A stretch of DNA of 64,000 nucleotides, from NCBI GenBank assembly GCA_036898135.1, contig CM072525.1, positions 20,578,345 through 20,642,344 on the forward strand, in the 5' to 3' direction. Shown here piece after piece: positions 53,101 through 54,682 of the stretch. The stretch is from Oncomelania hupensis (taxonomy: Eukaryota > Mollusca > Gastropoda > Littorinimorpha > Pomatiopsidae). The notes beneath the pieces were generated by a model. The model was not told the DNA's origin. It saw only the letters and a list, made by a program, of their open reading frames with translations, and searched no databases. The translations under genes were made by a program, and so were the position numbers. Position 1 is the first letter of the stretch. Every line of letters begins with the position of its first letter.

Positions 53101-53943
53101 ACCATGCGGGCTACCTCACTTTACTTACTAGCTAGCCCGGCGGGCTAGTTAGTCTCCTGGATTAAATCTCACCCCTTTGATGACTAATTAGCATACTATC
53201 TTTAGTATTCCCCGAACAACCGCAAATGGAACCGGACAAGTAAAAATGCCCAAAATAAAAGGGACATTCAAAAAGCCGCGAGGCTTATGCAAGTCCCTCT
53301 CAACTAAACTAAACTAAACTAAACTAAATCGAACAGAATTAGAAGCAACAGCGATCATTTTTAATGTTTAACTATAGCCATGCAAGCATCATTTCGTAAC
53401 ACATTGGAGAGCTTCGTTCGACTTCGGCGATTGCCTTTTTCGGCGAATGACTGGAACTAGTTTGGGAAAAACAAGTTCGCCGCCCGGCAGCAAGTGGGCG
53501 CCTCGGGCGGCTTGAGCTCTTGAGCTTAAAAAGCGCTACACAGTACATGTTTATCAAGTACAGTACGCTTAGACCAGTAACACGCAAGTTTACTCACAGG
53601 CTCTGAAGTCTCTTCTTTCGTCTTTGTAACTTTAAATATTACACTACTACCTATTTACTCTAAATATATTGAAAGTAAGAAAAGGCTTCAGAGCCTTTGG
53701 TATACTAACGACGAAAACGTTTTCTAAATTCTAATGTGCAGACAAAACAAGGAGGATGCAACTCGCAAGTAGGTTCAAAGAACATCTTACCTCGGGTATT
53801 ACGACTGGTTCTTTCAGTATACTGATTCCATAGTTGATTGATTCCAGCTCTTCTATGTCAATAAAGGCATGCACAACAGCGACAGATGTAAAAATCAAAC
53901 TGCACAAGCACCATTTGGTTGTTTTGGACGCCATCTTAGACAT
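12024..53943 (-). CDS. OS9: Protein OS-9 homologue, ER lectin of ER-associated degradation; 17 exons, complete
   Basis: OS-9 is a soluble ER lectin that recognises trimmed mannose glycans on misfolded proteins and hands them to the SEL1L-HRD1 ubiquitin ligase. The exons listed below join in consistent phases to 2112 nt (703 residues; human OS-9 has 667). An N-terminal signal peptide (about residues 1-26) precedes the MRH domain, residues about 106-224. The domain keeps six cysteines (C106, C119, C180, C195, C212, C224) and the expected sugar-binding set W113/W114, Q126, D181, R187, E208 and Y214. Residues 260-582 are charged and coiled-coil-like. Residues 583-665 match the conserved OS-9 C-terminal segment. 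Introns total about 40 kb and are packed with mobile elements. Exon 14 and the 80-bp intron after it are the least certain part. No KDEL-type tail is present, as expected for the family. Confidence 0.93.
12283..12859 (-). mobile_element. Family A retroposon, full length (577 bp), 13-bp TSD
   Basis: CGCAGTTGACTTA lies at 12270-12282 and 12860-12872. On the minus strand the element starts ACCCCCGTTGGGGTGCCGGG, has a TATAAATA about 28 bases in, and ends GGACCTAAAGCAATAATAATG plus (TAATG)n. It has no tRNA-like head and no recognisable protein, so it is a non-autonomous retroposon, possibly a LINE derivative. Confidence 0.88.
12958..13280 (+). mobile_element. SINE-1 copy lacking its tRNA head
   Basis: Body phrases match 20050-20360: CTTTGGATGAGTGTATAAGC, AAAGATCCTGATGCTCATGT, ACCCAGCATGCAC, GATCCTGTATCGGCCAGCGC and the GAGCAGCTCTTG...GGCGCTGTA tail. 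Confidence 0.75.
13281..14185 (+). repeat. Family B repeat interrupted by a 5S-like SINE
   Basis: It starts GGGCAAAGCCCATATGACTC and ends CTACGCATGTGAGTCAA. The middle is split by the SINE at 13391-13697. Other copies (17879, 22130) run straight through this point. Confidence 0.7.
13391..13697 (-). mobile_element. 5S rRNA-like SINE with tRNA-type A box
   Basis: Reading minus from about 13697, a tRNA-like A-box region (ATAGTGCAGTGGTTGGAGCA) is followed by AAGTTAAGCACCGTCC and GTTAGCACTTGGATGGGTGA. These match the A-box and C-box of the 5S rRNA internal promoter. The body ends in a T-rich run. CACTTT at both junctions with family B may be the remaining TSD. It is not a functional 5S gene because only the promoter core is similar. 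Confidence 0.7.
14186..14924. repeat. No gene; short direct repeats
   Basis: TAGTGGTCACATTTGGCATA (about 14290) recurs as TAGTGGCCACATTTGGCTTA (about 14389), about 100 bp apart, each followed by CGTTTTA and GCTTATGCATTGG. The phrase GGCCACACTTTATGAG recurs inverted near 14815, so these may be ends of an old DNA transposon. Confidence 0.4.
14925..15395 (+). repeat. SINE-1 scrap followed by family B 3' half
   Basis: Positions 14925-14985 match the SINE-1 body (GGATGATAGCATAAACCGAG, then GTCTAGT). From 14990 the family B right half follows: TTGACCCTGTGACCTTGAAG, then ACCAAGTTTGGTTGTGATAG, ACGGACAGACAGACTT and CTCATCTCGCACAGATTTGC. Confidence 0.6.
15432..15550 (-). CDS. OS9: OS9 exon 16 (residues 604-642)
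   Basis: Acceptor tttgcttcag and donor ATTTTG/gtatgt. It encodes VKVHVKIIGSMPGDDDDDK and QFQNMIVAIL, aligning with the vertebrate KIEIKIVRP...FFNIL segment. Confidence 0.92.
15551..17098. other. OS9 intron 15, no gene recognised
   Basis: AT-rich intron sequence with homopolymers and a CA run near 16508. A 32-base block (AATATTTGCGAAATTTGAAT and the next 12 bases) at 16769-16800 recurs exactly at 30611-30642. Confidence 0.4.
17099..17320 (-). mobile_element. Decayed SINE-2 (conserved-core SINE)
   Basis: AATAATACAGGACGCTACC and CTCAAAGCACAGCGATCTG at 17117-17175 and TTATTGAAGGGAGGTAGGAA near 17251 match, in order and orientation, the SINE-2 copy at 55865-56125. The core ACCTGGAGAAAACCC is the minus-strand form of the GGTTTTCTCCGG-type block. 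Confidence 0.55.
17411..17530 (-). repeat. (AAT)n tail plus fragment of a TATAGCGC-ending SINE
   Basis: About 16 AAT units are followed by TGATTATATAGCGC and AAAGCGCAGTACTCACGCAT, the usual 3' end of an (ATT)n-tailed SINE read on the minus strand. Confidence 0.5.
17879..18825 (+). repeat. Family B repeat, near complete copy (about 950 bp)
   Basis: It starts AGGGCAAAGCCCATATGACT and ends CTACGCATACGAGTCAA. The two ends form an imperfect inverted repeat around TGACTCACATG. It carries several TGACCTT words, an ACCAAGTTTGGTTGAGATAG block and CTTATCTCGCACAGATTTGC. No coding frame is seen. It may be a non-autonomous DNA transposon, but no TSD was found. Confidence 0.65.
18826..19156. other. OS9 intron 15, very AT-rich
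   Basis: Runs of A and T and a TATATATA patch near 18967. Nothing else recognised. Confidence 0.4.
19157..19217 (-). CDS. OS9: OS9 exon 15 (residues 583-602)
   Basis: Donor CCTACTA/gtatgt. The acceptor is either aaaccag at 19218 or gatgatcag at 19235 (adding DKSSNQ if exon 14 is skipped). It encodes KFLESHFEEQLKKAGIDPT, aligning with the vertebrate VKELLEREGL region. Confidence 0.8.
19298..19341 (-). CDS. OS9: OS9 exon 14, tentative (residues 569-582)
   Basis: A very strong acceptor (tttttcatttctttcatttcag) and donor GCTTA/gtaata flank a phase-compatible 44-nt exon (GNEQKSIDGDEESL). The intron to exon 15 would be only 80 bp. It could be skipped: exon 13 also joins in phase to an alternative exon 15 start at 19234. 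Confidence 0.6.
19530..20612 (-). mobile_element. Family A retroposon with a SINE-1 nested inside, 13-bp TSD
   Basis: TGTTGGGCAAGAT lies at 19517-19529 and 20613-20625. Without the nested SINE the element is about 630 bp. Its tail is (TTAG)n-like on the plus side. The left flank at 19468-19520 ends in a tRNA-type B box (GGTTCGAATCC), so family A appears to have landed in a SINE-like sequence. Confidence 0.85.
19925..20373 (+). mobile_element. SINE-1, full length (449 bp), tRNA-derived, 6-bp TSD
   Basis: AAGCTG flanks it at 19919-19924 and 20374-20379. The tRNA-like head (GGGAGGCACTGTGGTCTAAT, with B box GGTTCGAGCCC) is followed by the body and the end GCGCTATATAAGAACGATTA with an AAATAAT tail. 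A pol III promoter is therefore visible. It interrupts family A at a known position, so it is the younger insertion. Confidence 0.9.
20626..21562. other. OS9 intron 13, no gene recognised
   Basis: No domain-bearing frame seen. The sequence is less AT-rich than its surroundings. Confidence 0.4.
21563..21769 (-). CDS. OS9: OS9 exon 13, helical and Lys/Glu-rich (residues 500-567)
   Basis: Strong acceptor (ttcttcttcttcag) and donor TTCAG/gtaagc. It encodes MRDINTDLKETNARLRLRND, then a long Lys/Glu run. Confidence 0.86.
21830..21960. repeat. Short degenerate repeat with TGGAAAGT words
   Basis: Variants of CCTGGAAAGTAATGGACA occur three times in 130 bp (21862, 21926, 21953). Confidence 0.4.
22130..23010 (+). 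repeat. Family B repeat, near complete copy
   Basis: Starts AGAAGGGCAAAGCCCATATG and ends near GACTCATCTCGCAGATTTGC. It contains the densest run of TGACCT words in the window (22375-22440). Confidence 0.65.
23060..23692 (-). repeat. 3' LTR (633 bp)
   Basis: The same length as 28082-28714, and I saw no difference in the stretches compared, including an identical 96-codon open frame. Near-zero LTR divergence means recent insertion. Confidence 0.92.
23693..23706 (-). other. Polypurine tract next to 3' LTR
   Basis: On the minus strand, GAGTGGGGGGTTA lies directly before the 3' LTR, where plus-strand DNA synthesis would be primed. Confidence 0.65.
23820..24020 (-). repeat. Tandem repeat of about 64 bp, three and a bit units
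   Basis: Units begin CAGAGTCAATGGTTTTCATC, CAGAGTCAAAGTTTCTCATC and CAGTCAACGTTTTTCATTTT, then CAGTCAATGTTC. They lie between the pol remnant and the 3' LTR. Confidence 0.7.
24012..26900 (-). CDS. LTR element gag C-terminus, zinc knuckle, protease, integrase, truncated RT
   Basis: The frame encodes 962 residues from the first ATG and is in frame with the upstream gag. In order it has a capsid-like segment, a CCHC knuckle (C114, C117, H122, C127) and a protease motif DSG (231-233). The integrase follows with an HHCC finger (H458, H465, C495, C498) and catalytic D528, D588 and E624. The last two are separated by exactly 35 residues, as expected for a DDE integrase. A GPY/F module at 765-767 directs the C-terminal fold. 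Residues about 858-878 match the start of a Gypsy RT, then the sequence jumps to the RT end (880-919). The catalytic region is absent and RNase H is lost. The final 40 residues are out-of-frame tail. The usual TDRGTQF motif reads TDLGTQF here. Confidence 0.88.
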   Translation of the reverse strand: MERLSSYLHKWVELSGEMKSYDSLHDLIVKEQFLNACHKDLATHLEEQKLQTLKDVTEAAERYLIAHGKTLGLPSATKHFQKTGNHVNQIQGSQTSQRHTDSTPPPREGHSRGCFICNATDHRAASCPQSRNSGQRSSTDNSAAGNRQRRFSNQRQTSRSDHQVCGGSVILPSETERTATPADVQECMTDGQLLLANGKSIPVVASAAVTVQNMPVSKGRVGNHEVTVLRDSGCSGVIVREDLIAKEQFTGDSKWTLMADSKCVKAPVAKIHVNTPFYIGEVEAVCLKKPLYDLMIGNIDGARRPDDPDPEWSPASTQRVEVVEEDPLPFPDGDLTELLRDNVVTPAQPCRPEIVGAVTTRAQAKRDKMSTPLKVADNSKAAIVDRDKLIQLQEADSTLNKYRNRQDHVTKGSGTVYFEVKAKILYRIFQHPRVNGGKPLRQVLVPLPLRRQVMEVAHDSIMGGHLGIKKTSDRIQAVFYWPGLHADVSRFCRSCDICQKTIPRGRVPKVPMQRMPLIDRPFKRVALDLIGEIRPPSEEGHRWVLTLVDYATRYPEAVPLKKIDTETVAEALVDMFSRLGVPEEILTDLGTQFVSDCMKEVNRLLSIRHLTTTPYHPMCNGLVEKFNATLKSTLKKLCSEQPRQWHRYINALLFAYREVPQESTGFSPFELLYGRTIRGPMHILKELWTKEVDTPEVKNSYQYVFELREKLEQTLEIARENLKKSQDCGKHYYDRRAVNRKFKPGNKVLVLLPTDHNKLLMQWRGPYEVETVVGINDYKVKVGQHSKIYHANLLKLYVERPPETVHAATAAVTDDSFDSEQLLELGDFHSKEGINDVKLGPSLTESKKLELKDLMGEFPHSFSDVPGSTTLVEHEVHTQTWKEHLQTLWEQFHRPAEANPTVRPSECILGADNVDCVGHPTEEKDNGGCTDSRKTHVIVVFDPGPMTTATDEGVDSLRAKEH
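26949..27530 (-). CDS. LTR element gag N-terminal part, ending at in-frame stop
   Basis: 193 residues. A long Glu/Arg coiled coil (about residues 28-95) precedes a capsid-like segment (KLPAFVDGKDQIDSYLARFE, then GQALEVYTRL). A TAA at 26949-26951 separates it from the rest of gag, which continues in the same frame without any gap. Because the stop is inside the capsid region rather than at a gag/pol border, I read it as a disabling mutation. Programmed readthrough is the alternative. Confidence 0.82.
   Translation of the reverse strand: MADFWQKGVELNLKGKQLTEYVKCQERILREEREEQRRREERELEEKRLEKEIELEQKRLEVEEQRRREERELEEQRRREDREFELKRLEFQLEMARIQNNQHAPQVTNDHTAPKLPAFVDGKDQIDSYLARFERFAESSNWQPRDWAIRLSALLTGQALEVYTRLSNDDAKNYDVLKEALLQCYNFTEKGYR
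27531..28081 (-). other. LTR element leader with putative primer-binding site
   Basis: Directly after the 5' LTR the minus strand reads TTTTGGGGGTCAAGCC. The TGGGGGTC part is a candidate tRNA primer-binding site. Which tRNA cannot be told from here. The region also has repeated GAACTTTC/AAGTTCTT words (27540-27620). Confidence 0.55.
28082..28714 (-). repeat. 5' LTR (633 bp)
   Basis: Starts TGTTACG and ends GTGTAACA on the minus strand. It pairs with 23060-23692. Confidence 0.92.
28720..28995 (-). repeat. Mixed AAT/ATG/ACT microsatellite and SINE-1 3' fragment
   Basis: Trinucleotide runs at 28720-28870 are followed by a minus-strand SINE-1 tail (TCTTATATAGCACTTTCC, then CTCAAGAGCTGCTCA and ACAGAATC). 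Confidence 0.7.
29200..29296 (-). CDS. OS9: OS9 exon 12, coiled coil (residues 467-498)
   Basis: Acceptor gattggcag and donor GAAGAAG/gtattt. It ends with LNQLMEMLEETEE. The following intron holds the complete LTR element. Confidence 0.86.
29425..29534 (-). CDS. OS9: OS9 exon 11, coiled coil (residues 431-466)
   Basis: Acceptor attgttggcag and donor GAAGAG/gtatac. It encodes KKLQEKQAMTQERLKSIRD and VTSQFKTIIEE, strongly helical. Confidence 0.86.
29741..29833. repeat. Near-palindrome: 41-bp arms, 11-base loop
   Basis: The arms 29741-29781 and 29793-29833 pair at about 32 of 41 positions, with the core AAATTGTCACATC. It lies in OS9 intron 10 and resembles the hairpin at 34562-34679 (shared GAATATGAG/GTCC words). 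Confidence 0.75.
30475..30590 (+). repeat. Dispersed repeat, inverted partner of 33816-33920
   Basis: GCTAGAAACATGGTCATCTG and TGATTGGTCAATTAC are mirrored, in reverse complement, at 33816-33920. AAAATATAAGACA also matches. Confidence 0.65.
30896..31068 (-). CDS. OS9: OS9 exon 10 (residues 373-429)
   Basis: Acceptor tttgccag and donor CAAAG/gtctgt. It has a lysine-rich start, then EMEEIEETYDDD and a helical tail. Confidence 0.84.
31706..31853 (-). CDS. OS9: OS9 exon 9, acidic (residues 324-371)
   Basis: Acceptor tatcttgacag and donor AAAAC/gtgaga. It has a Glu/Asp-rich run followed by DLDRLLDPQGILANVALKGK. Acidic middle regions are typical of OS-9. Confidence 0.84.
32309..32443 (-). CDS. 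OS9: OS9 exon 8 (residues 279-322)
   Basis: Acceptor cgttctag and donor ACCG/gtgggt. It encodes an acidic/helical segment including MADSVNSILKKALGNAI. The phase fits its neighbours. Confidence 0.82.
32487..32815 (+). repeat. Diverged family B copy
   Basis: GTCCATATGACCCACATGCT, then GATGACCTTGG and GGTGACCTTGACCC. It lies just upstream of OS9 exon 8 in gene orientation. Confidence 0.45.
33063..33116 (-). CDS. OS9: OS9 exon 7 (residues 261-277)
   Basis: Acceptor gttcacag and donor TGAAAG/gtaact. It is a short helical, charged segment (KEMQERAKAQAEQALK) with correct phase on both sides. Confidence 0.8.
33575..33770 (-). mobile_element. Diverged SINE-1 body fragment
   Basis: On the minus strand it reads TTTGGATGAAAATATAAGTC, AAGGTCTAGTCTGTGCA and CCCCAGGATTGTGCTGA, all SINE-1 body phrases. 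No tRNA head. Confidence 0.65.
33816..33920 (-). repeat. Dispersed repeat, inverted partner of 30475-30590
   Basis: GTAATTGACCAATCACAGAT and TGTTTCTAGCAAAG are the reverse complement of words at 30475-30520. Confidence 0.65.
34562..34679. repeat. Near-palindrome: 50-bp arms, 18-base loop
   Basis: Left arm 34562-34611 and right arm 34630-34679 pair at about 41 of 50 positions without gaps. It lies in OS9 intron 6, so OS9 pre-mRNA would contain a long hairpin. It may be a MITE or a hairpin-RNA source. Confidence 0.85.
34786..34987 (-). CDS. OS9: OS9 exon 6: end of MRH domain (residues 193-259)
   Basis: Acceptor ttgtttgtag and donor CAAG/gtaag, phase 1. It encodes FVCEEGGDDF and RVDEPETCVYVITV with C195, E208, C212, Y214 and C224, then a proline-rich run ending CNPLL. 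Confidence 0.94.
35289..35396 (-). CDS. OS9: OS9 exon 5: MRH core (residues 157-192)
   Basis: Acceptor tgtatcag and donor ATCAGA/gtgagt. It encodes GRYHSQYYTNGSKCDL, the most conserved OS-9 stretch, with C180, D181 and R187. Confidence 0.95.
35827..35903 (-). CDS. OS9: OS9 exon 4 (residues 131-156)
   Basis: Acceptor atgtttcag and donor CAGG/gtaagt. It encodes GNIKGNIIYLGHYQSDFDW, matching the IKGEVLYLGYYQSAFDW region of the vertebrate protein. Confidence 0.93.
35922..36300 (-). mobile_element. Retroposon 3' end fragment with (GAATT)n tail
   Basis: AATTCAATTCAATTCAAC followed by AAATCTTTATTACCTCTTAC is typical of a LINE 3' end read on the minus strand. The tail starts only about 20 bp from the exon 4 acceptor. 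No protein remnant is identifiable. Confidence 0.45.
36557..36620 (-). CDS. OS9: OS9 exon 3: start of sugar pocket (residues 110-130)
   Basis: The acceptor is a long T-rich tract ending in cag. It encodes TKDWWTYEVCFGQYIRQYH with the tandem tryptophans W113/W114, C119 and Q126. The donor GAAG/gttggc is weak but keeps phase 1 into exon 4. Confidence 0.92.
36891..36930. repeat. (GA)n microsatellite
   Basis: About 20 uninterrupted GA units. Confidence 0.9.
36931..37755. other. OS9 intron 2, no gene recognised
   Basis: AT-rich DNA with a TG-rich patch near 37310-37350 and long T runs. Open frames here come from low-complexity sequence. Confidence 0.4.
37756..38046 (+). repeat. 287-bp duplication, empty (uninterrupted) copy
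   Basis: By eye identical to 40808-40894 joined to 44251-44465, including a compound GA microsatellite of the same length. In the other copy the RTE element sits between those two parts, so this is the pre-insertion form. Confidence 0.88.
38105..38240 (+). repeat. Tandem repeat, unit about 35 bp, three units
   Basis: ATGTATAACAATGCCAAAGG and CAAATTTCCACTG or a variant repeat in tandem. Confidence 0.7.
38272..39183 (+). mobile_element. Non-autonomous DNA transposon, 13-bp TIR, 6-bp TSD
   Basis: CATACCTGTCAAG starts the element and its reverse complement ends it. GTATTG flanks both sides (38266-38271; 39184-39189). A short frame from 38546 (MAKPPPKKLKRPW) may be the leftover N-terminus of a transposase. 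Superfamily not assigned. Confidence 0.75.
39287..39691 (+). mobile_element. 5'-truncated RTE-BovB-like copy, 12-bp TSD
   Basis: AGTTCACAAGCG flanks it (39275-39286; 39692-39703). It holds the last roughly 130 codons of the RTE protein (IQSMEMRCYRRLL to SGYGTG) and the GGATAG tail. The ORF end is intact and close to the full copy at 40895-44250. Confidence 0.9.
39890..40404 (-). mobile_element. 5'-truncated RTE-BovB-like copy, 14-bp TSD
   Basis: GCATAGGGTGTATT (39876-39889) and GCATAGGGCGTATT (40405-40418) flank it, one mismatch. It carries the same 3' end as the full element but with more substitutions, so it is older. Confidence 0.88.
40405..40807. other. OS9 intron 2, no gene recognised
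   Basis: AT-rich, nothing identifiable. Confidence 0.4.
40895..44250 (-). mobile_element. RTE-BovB-like LINE, full length (3356 bp), intact frame
   Basis: The boundaries are fixed by the TSD CAAACAATGG and by the empty copy at 37756-38046. The 5' end is GTGGGTTCGGGCAAATAG. The 3' end is a (GGATA)n run that includes the stop codon, so there is essentially no 3' UTR. At least four other pieces of the family lie in this window (9755, 10841, 39287, 39890, 46451). Confidence 0.92.
40907..44017 (-). CDS. RTE-type endonuclease/reverse transcriptase, 1036 codons, uninterrupted
   Basis: The AP-type endonuclease (about residues 65-310) has IGTWNVRTL, SELRWKG, GDWNAKVG, QIDYIM and GSDHDLVM. The RT (about 510-800) has FIDFKKAFDRVW, GVRQGCLLSPTLFN and FADD (771-774). 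The C-terminal segment KLRWYGHVTRSSGLAKTILQ and GRPKKRW is usual for RTE proteins. The first ATG is at 44017. Upstream DNA up to 44181 is also open in another frame across a nine-T run, so the true N-terminus may be longer. With no stop or frame break, this copy could be recently active. Confidence 0.9.
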   Translation of the reverse strand: MGPARSFFLPKTQHMMRLSTNSMPDRSSPGYTRTAPSVGHQDGGEKYATDGQIRQISKIRTRNNIVIGTWNVRTLTAEGKLEELAHELDHYRWNVLGISELRWKGLGETTTDKGYKLYFSGRDDRHEHGVGFLVHKNILATVMGCRPVSSRLITIRLRATPFNITIIQAYAPTSDYEDSEVEDFYENIQAVLDQVPKKDIVIVQGDWNAKVGQDAHHNWGDTCGPHCNNETNDRGLRLLEFARYNNLVLANTLGLHKKSRRWTWHSPGGEHHNQIDYIMVKKRFRSSINIGRTRTFPGADIGSDHDLVMMSFRLHLKRVNTAKCTRLKFDLDKLQDPEVAKIFQATIGGKFAPLLILGAGEVDVNTMTNTFNSALTDAATEILGKHRPKKKPWITPELLDLCDKRRELKKKKNTSQGADVYRKINNDIRKGMRTAKENWIEDQCQEIENNLNKNNSKKAYQTVKRLTSVKQPKVSTIQSKSGICLTEEQEVLDRWTEYCSDLYNHTPNGDPLVLACPESREEEETLPILREEVEAAVQSLKKGKSAGVDNIPAELLQAGGEAMTDALTIICNKIWQNGEWPTPWTQSLVITLPKKGNLQECENYRTISLISHPSKVLLKIILNRLKPQAEQIIAEEQAGFMAGRSTTEQIFNLRIICEKYLQHQQHLYHVFIDFKKAFDRVWHAALWATMKVYNISPKIIEVIKSLYDKATSAVLHNSVIGNWFRTTIGVRQGCLLSPTLFNIFLERIMSDALADHEGTVSIGGRAISNLRFADDIDGLAGEEQELEQLVQRLDTTSRAYGMEISAEKTKMMTNNTNGINTDIKVQGQSLNTVHSFKYLGAIVSDNGSRQEVLSRIAQTTAALTRLKPIWKDRTISLHSKVRLLRSLVISIFLYACEAWTLTADLQRRIQSMEMRCYRRLLCISYTQHITNDEVRQTITQAIGQHDDLLTVVKKRKLRWYGHVTRSSGLAKTILQGTVQGGRRRGRPKKRWEDNIREWTGLTLSEAMRAAEDRERWSMLVKRSSVVPLRPSGYGTG
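44555..45817 (-). mobile_element. hAT-like DNA transposon, internally shortened
   Basis: The termini are CAGTGATGCACA and its inverted repeat. The flanking 8-mers TAATACTA and AATTACTA agree at 6 of 8 positions, the TSD length of hAT elements. The minus strand carries a broken transposase start. Confidence 0.75.
44808..45448 (-). pseudogene. hAT transposase N-terminal remnant, frameshifted
   Basis: The frame 45448-45065, likely starting near MSAKKRLK, includes AWVTFDDEKKAMFCTVF, which looks like a degraded BED/TTF-type zinc finger. A run of A/T at 45065-45078 shifts the frame. The second part, 45059-44808, includes LEDHLTTASHKLAI and WLIKENLPLAKFG. Only about 200 residues remain, and the catalytic domain is missing. 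Confidence 0.65.
45818..46223. other. OS9 intron 2, no gene recognised
   Basis: No repeats or frames of note. Confidence 0.4.
46224..46397 (-). CDS. OS9: OS9 exon 2 (residues 52-109)
   Basis: Acceptor ctgtgtag/TCG and donor ATCAAG/gtgagg, phase 0 at both ends. It contains VTSKHGQQYQCNYP and a Glu/Lys/Gln-rich stretch, then the first MRH cysteine, C106 (LQPCMIK). Confidence 0.92.
46451..46561 (-). mobile_element. Short RTE 3' end fragment inside AAT microsatellite
   Basis: CCTATCCTATCCCGTAACTC, then GGGGCACCACAGATGATTGT and GGCTTCGCTCAGTGTC. Both flanks are (AAT)n, so it inserted in the microsatellite. Confidence 0.85.
46562..47058. repeat. Three (AAT)n arrays
   Basis: Long AAT runs at about 46562-46632, 46711-46778 and 47011-47058, with low-complexity DNA between. 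Confidence 0.9.
47059..48672 (+). mobile_element. hAT-like non-autonomous element (copy 1) carrying a 0.9-kb insertion
   Basis: 47059-47645 and 48568-48672 match the copy at 50224-50944 (GGATTTAACCGGAAATTACC at one end, ACCGGTTTTGCAAATC at the other). The short frame includes MKKQKSLFSFFAKG. A 920-bp segment at about 47648-48565 interrupts it. Confidence 0.75.
47648..48565 (-). mobile_element. (ATT)n-tailed repeat inserted in hAT-like copy 1
   Basis: Begins with (AAT)n ATTTTATTTATAAAGCGC and later has GGGAAGAGAGTTCCACAGCG. The matching copy at 50824-50840 has no such segment. It shows no coding domain. Confidence 0.55.
48782..48852 (+). mobile_element. SINE-1 body scrap
   Basis: TTTAAAGATCCTGACGCTTG and GTCCTTGACTGGCGAGTGTC match the SINE-1 body. 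Confidence 0.55.
49056..49125 (+). other. tRNA-like sequence, probably a SINE head or tRNA pseudogene
   Basis: GGGATAGCTTAGCTGGTAGA (A-box region) and GGTTTGATTCC (B box) are spaced as in a tRNA. The stems do not pair well enough for a functional tRNA. Confidence 0.5.
49240..49450 (+). repeat. Dispersed repeat, inverted copy at 53330-53480
   Basis: AACTAGTTCTAGTCATTCGC, then CGAAAAAGGCAAT and CGAACAAAGCTCTCC, match the reverse complement near 53400-53470. Confidence 0.65.
49451..50089. other. OS9 intron 1, no gene recognised
   Basis: AT-rich. Short GAA runs near 50031-50050. No identifiable elements. Confidence 0.4.
50090..50160. repeat. (AAT)n microsatellite
   Basis: More than 20 AAT units. 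Confidence 0.9.
50224..50944 (+). mobile_element. hAT-like non-autonomous element (copy 2), 8-bp TSD
   Basis: CTACTACT (50216-50223) and CTACAACT (50945-50952) flank it, seven of eight matching. The element starts CAGGGATGG and ends GATCACTG. It carries frame 50535-50774, which contains the N-terminal motif KKQKSLFSFFAKG and then diverges. It lacks a catalytic domain. Confidence 0.78.
50985..51062 (+). mobile_element. Family A-like 3' fragment
   Basis: TTGTGGTCCTGATTCGGCTC, then TTTGCAGTCCGCTGGACC, matches the 3' end of the copy at 19530. Confidence 0.6.
51168..51781 (+). mobile_element. pogo/Tigger-like non-autonomous transposon, TA target duplication
   Basis: The left end, CTGTGGAACCTCCGGTATCC, and the right end, whose reverse complement is CAGTGGAACCTGTGGTATAC, are bounded by TA (51166-51167; 51782-51783). 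At 51469-51513 a frame starts MVSRKRKVLSLAERK, like the DNA-binding start of Tigger/CENP-B-type transposases. The rest of the transposase is gone. Confidence 0.83.
52085..53326 (+). mobile_element. 5'-truncated LINE (L2/CR1-like) 3' end, split by a DNA transposon
   Basis: The C-terminal RT segment is visible: FGIIRRSFTYLD, LYKSHVRPHLEYANAIW, LERVQRRATRMI, DLPSLKFRRLRGDLIQTYKI and SYRVAPVWNKI. A frameshift near 52310 and a stop break it. After the insertion at 52641-53176 the 3' UTR resumes and ends in (AAACT)n (53296-53326). Exact clade uncertain. Confidence 0.8.
52641..53176 (+). mobile_element. hAT-like non-autonomous DNA element nested in the LINE
   Basis: The ends are AGGAGTGAGATTTA and inverted AGGGGTGAGATTTA. 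The flanking 8-mers ATGATGAC (52633-52640) and TTGATGAC (53177-53184) agree at seven of eight. No coding domain seen. Confidence 0.75.
53330..53545 (-). repeat. Dispersed repeat (inverted partner of 49240-49450) joined to SINE-1 3' scrap
   Basis: ATTGCCTTTTTCGGCGAATG and neighbours match 49285-49320 inverted. 53488-53545 has GTGGGCGCCTCGGGCGGCTT and AAAAGCGCTACA from SINE-1. Confidence 0.6.
53791..53943 (-). CDS. OS9: OS9 exon 1: signal peptide and N-terminus (residues 1-51)
   Basis: It starts at ATG 53943. A second in-frame ATG three codons on (AAGATGG) has the better Kozak context and may be used instead. A hydrophobic core, CLCSLIFTSVAVVHA, is followed by IEELESINYGISIL, matching the LEEL...YGIEIL segment of human OS-9. 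The donor is CCGAG/gtaag, phase 0. Confidence 0.9.
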
Positions 53944-54254
53944 CGTAAAAAAAGTAAAATGTGGAACTGTCAGTGCAATAAATATAAAAATAACAAAAGC
54001 ATAACATTATCAATATATACTGCATTATTAAAATAAATACTTCTTTATTTTAAATTTTTTATATTAAAAAATTTATTTTATCTTAATTAAAGCTAACATT
54101 TATATATATATATGCAAATACAAAACATCCGATCACAATTTTATTATTACTAAAACCACATCATCCTTCCTCTTTTTGTTTCGATTTCGCATGTGGTCTG
54201 AAACTAAGAATTCGTTTCGCTTAAAAAATAAATTTAAAAAATATTTTTTAAAAA

Positions 54255-54258
<4 letters not shown>

Positions 54259-54320
<62 letters not shown>
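54259..54320. repeat. (GA)n microsatellite, left border of LINE
   Basis: About 30 GA units, directly next to the LINE tail (ATTG)n read on plus. Confidence 0.9.
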
Positions 54321-54322
<2 letters not shown>

Positions 54323-54682
54323 ATTGATTGATTATTTATTCATTTAGGCATCGCCCCTTCATGAAGGGTGTGTACATCATAACATTATACCTATAAACAA
54401 CATACATTTTTCATTCTGATTAAATCACGATAGAGCAATTTCTCTTACTTTAAAGGCTTTGTACAGGTATATACTTAGTTTCCTAATTATATTCGGGTTA
54501 CTAGACGCCATCAAAGCAATAAATTGCACTCTTAAGTTTACTGTTATGTAAGACGACAACACACGTAATCTTCACAACGATGAAGGTGGTAGTCAACAAG
54601 AAGAAGAACATAACACAAAGTGGACCTCATCTTCGTCTTTTTCCATGCAAAGTGGGAATTTTAAAGCTGCTTGTGTGTCATT

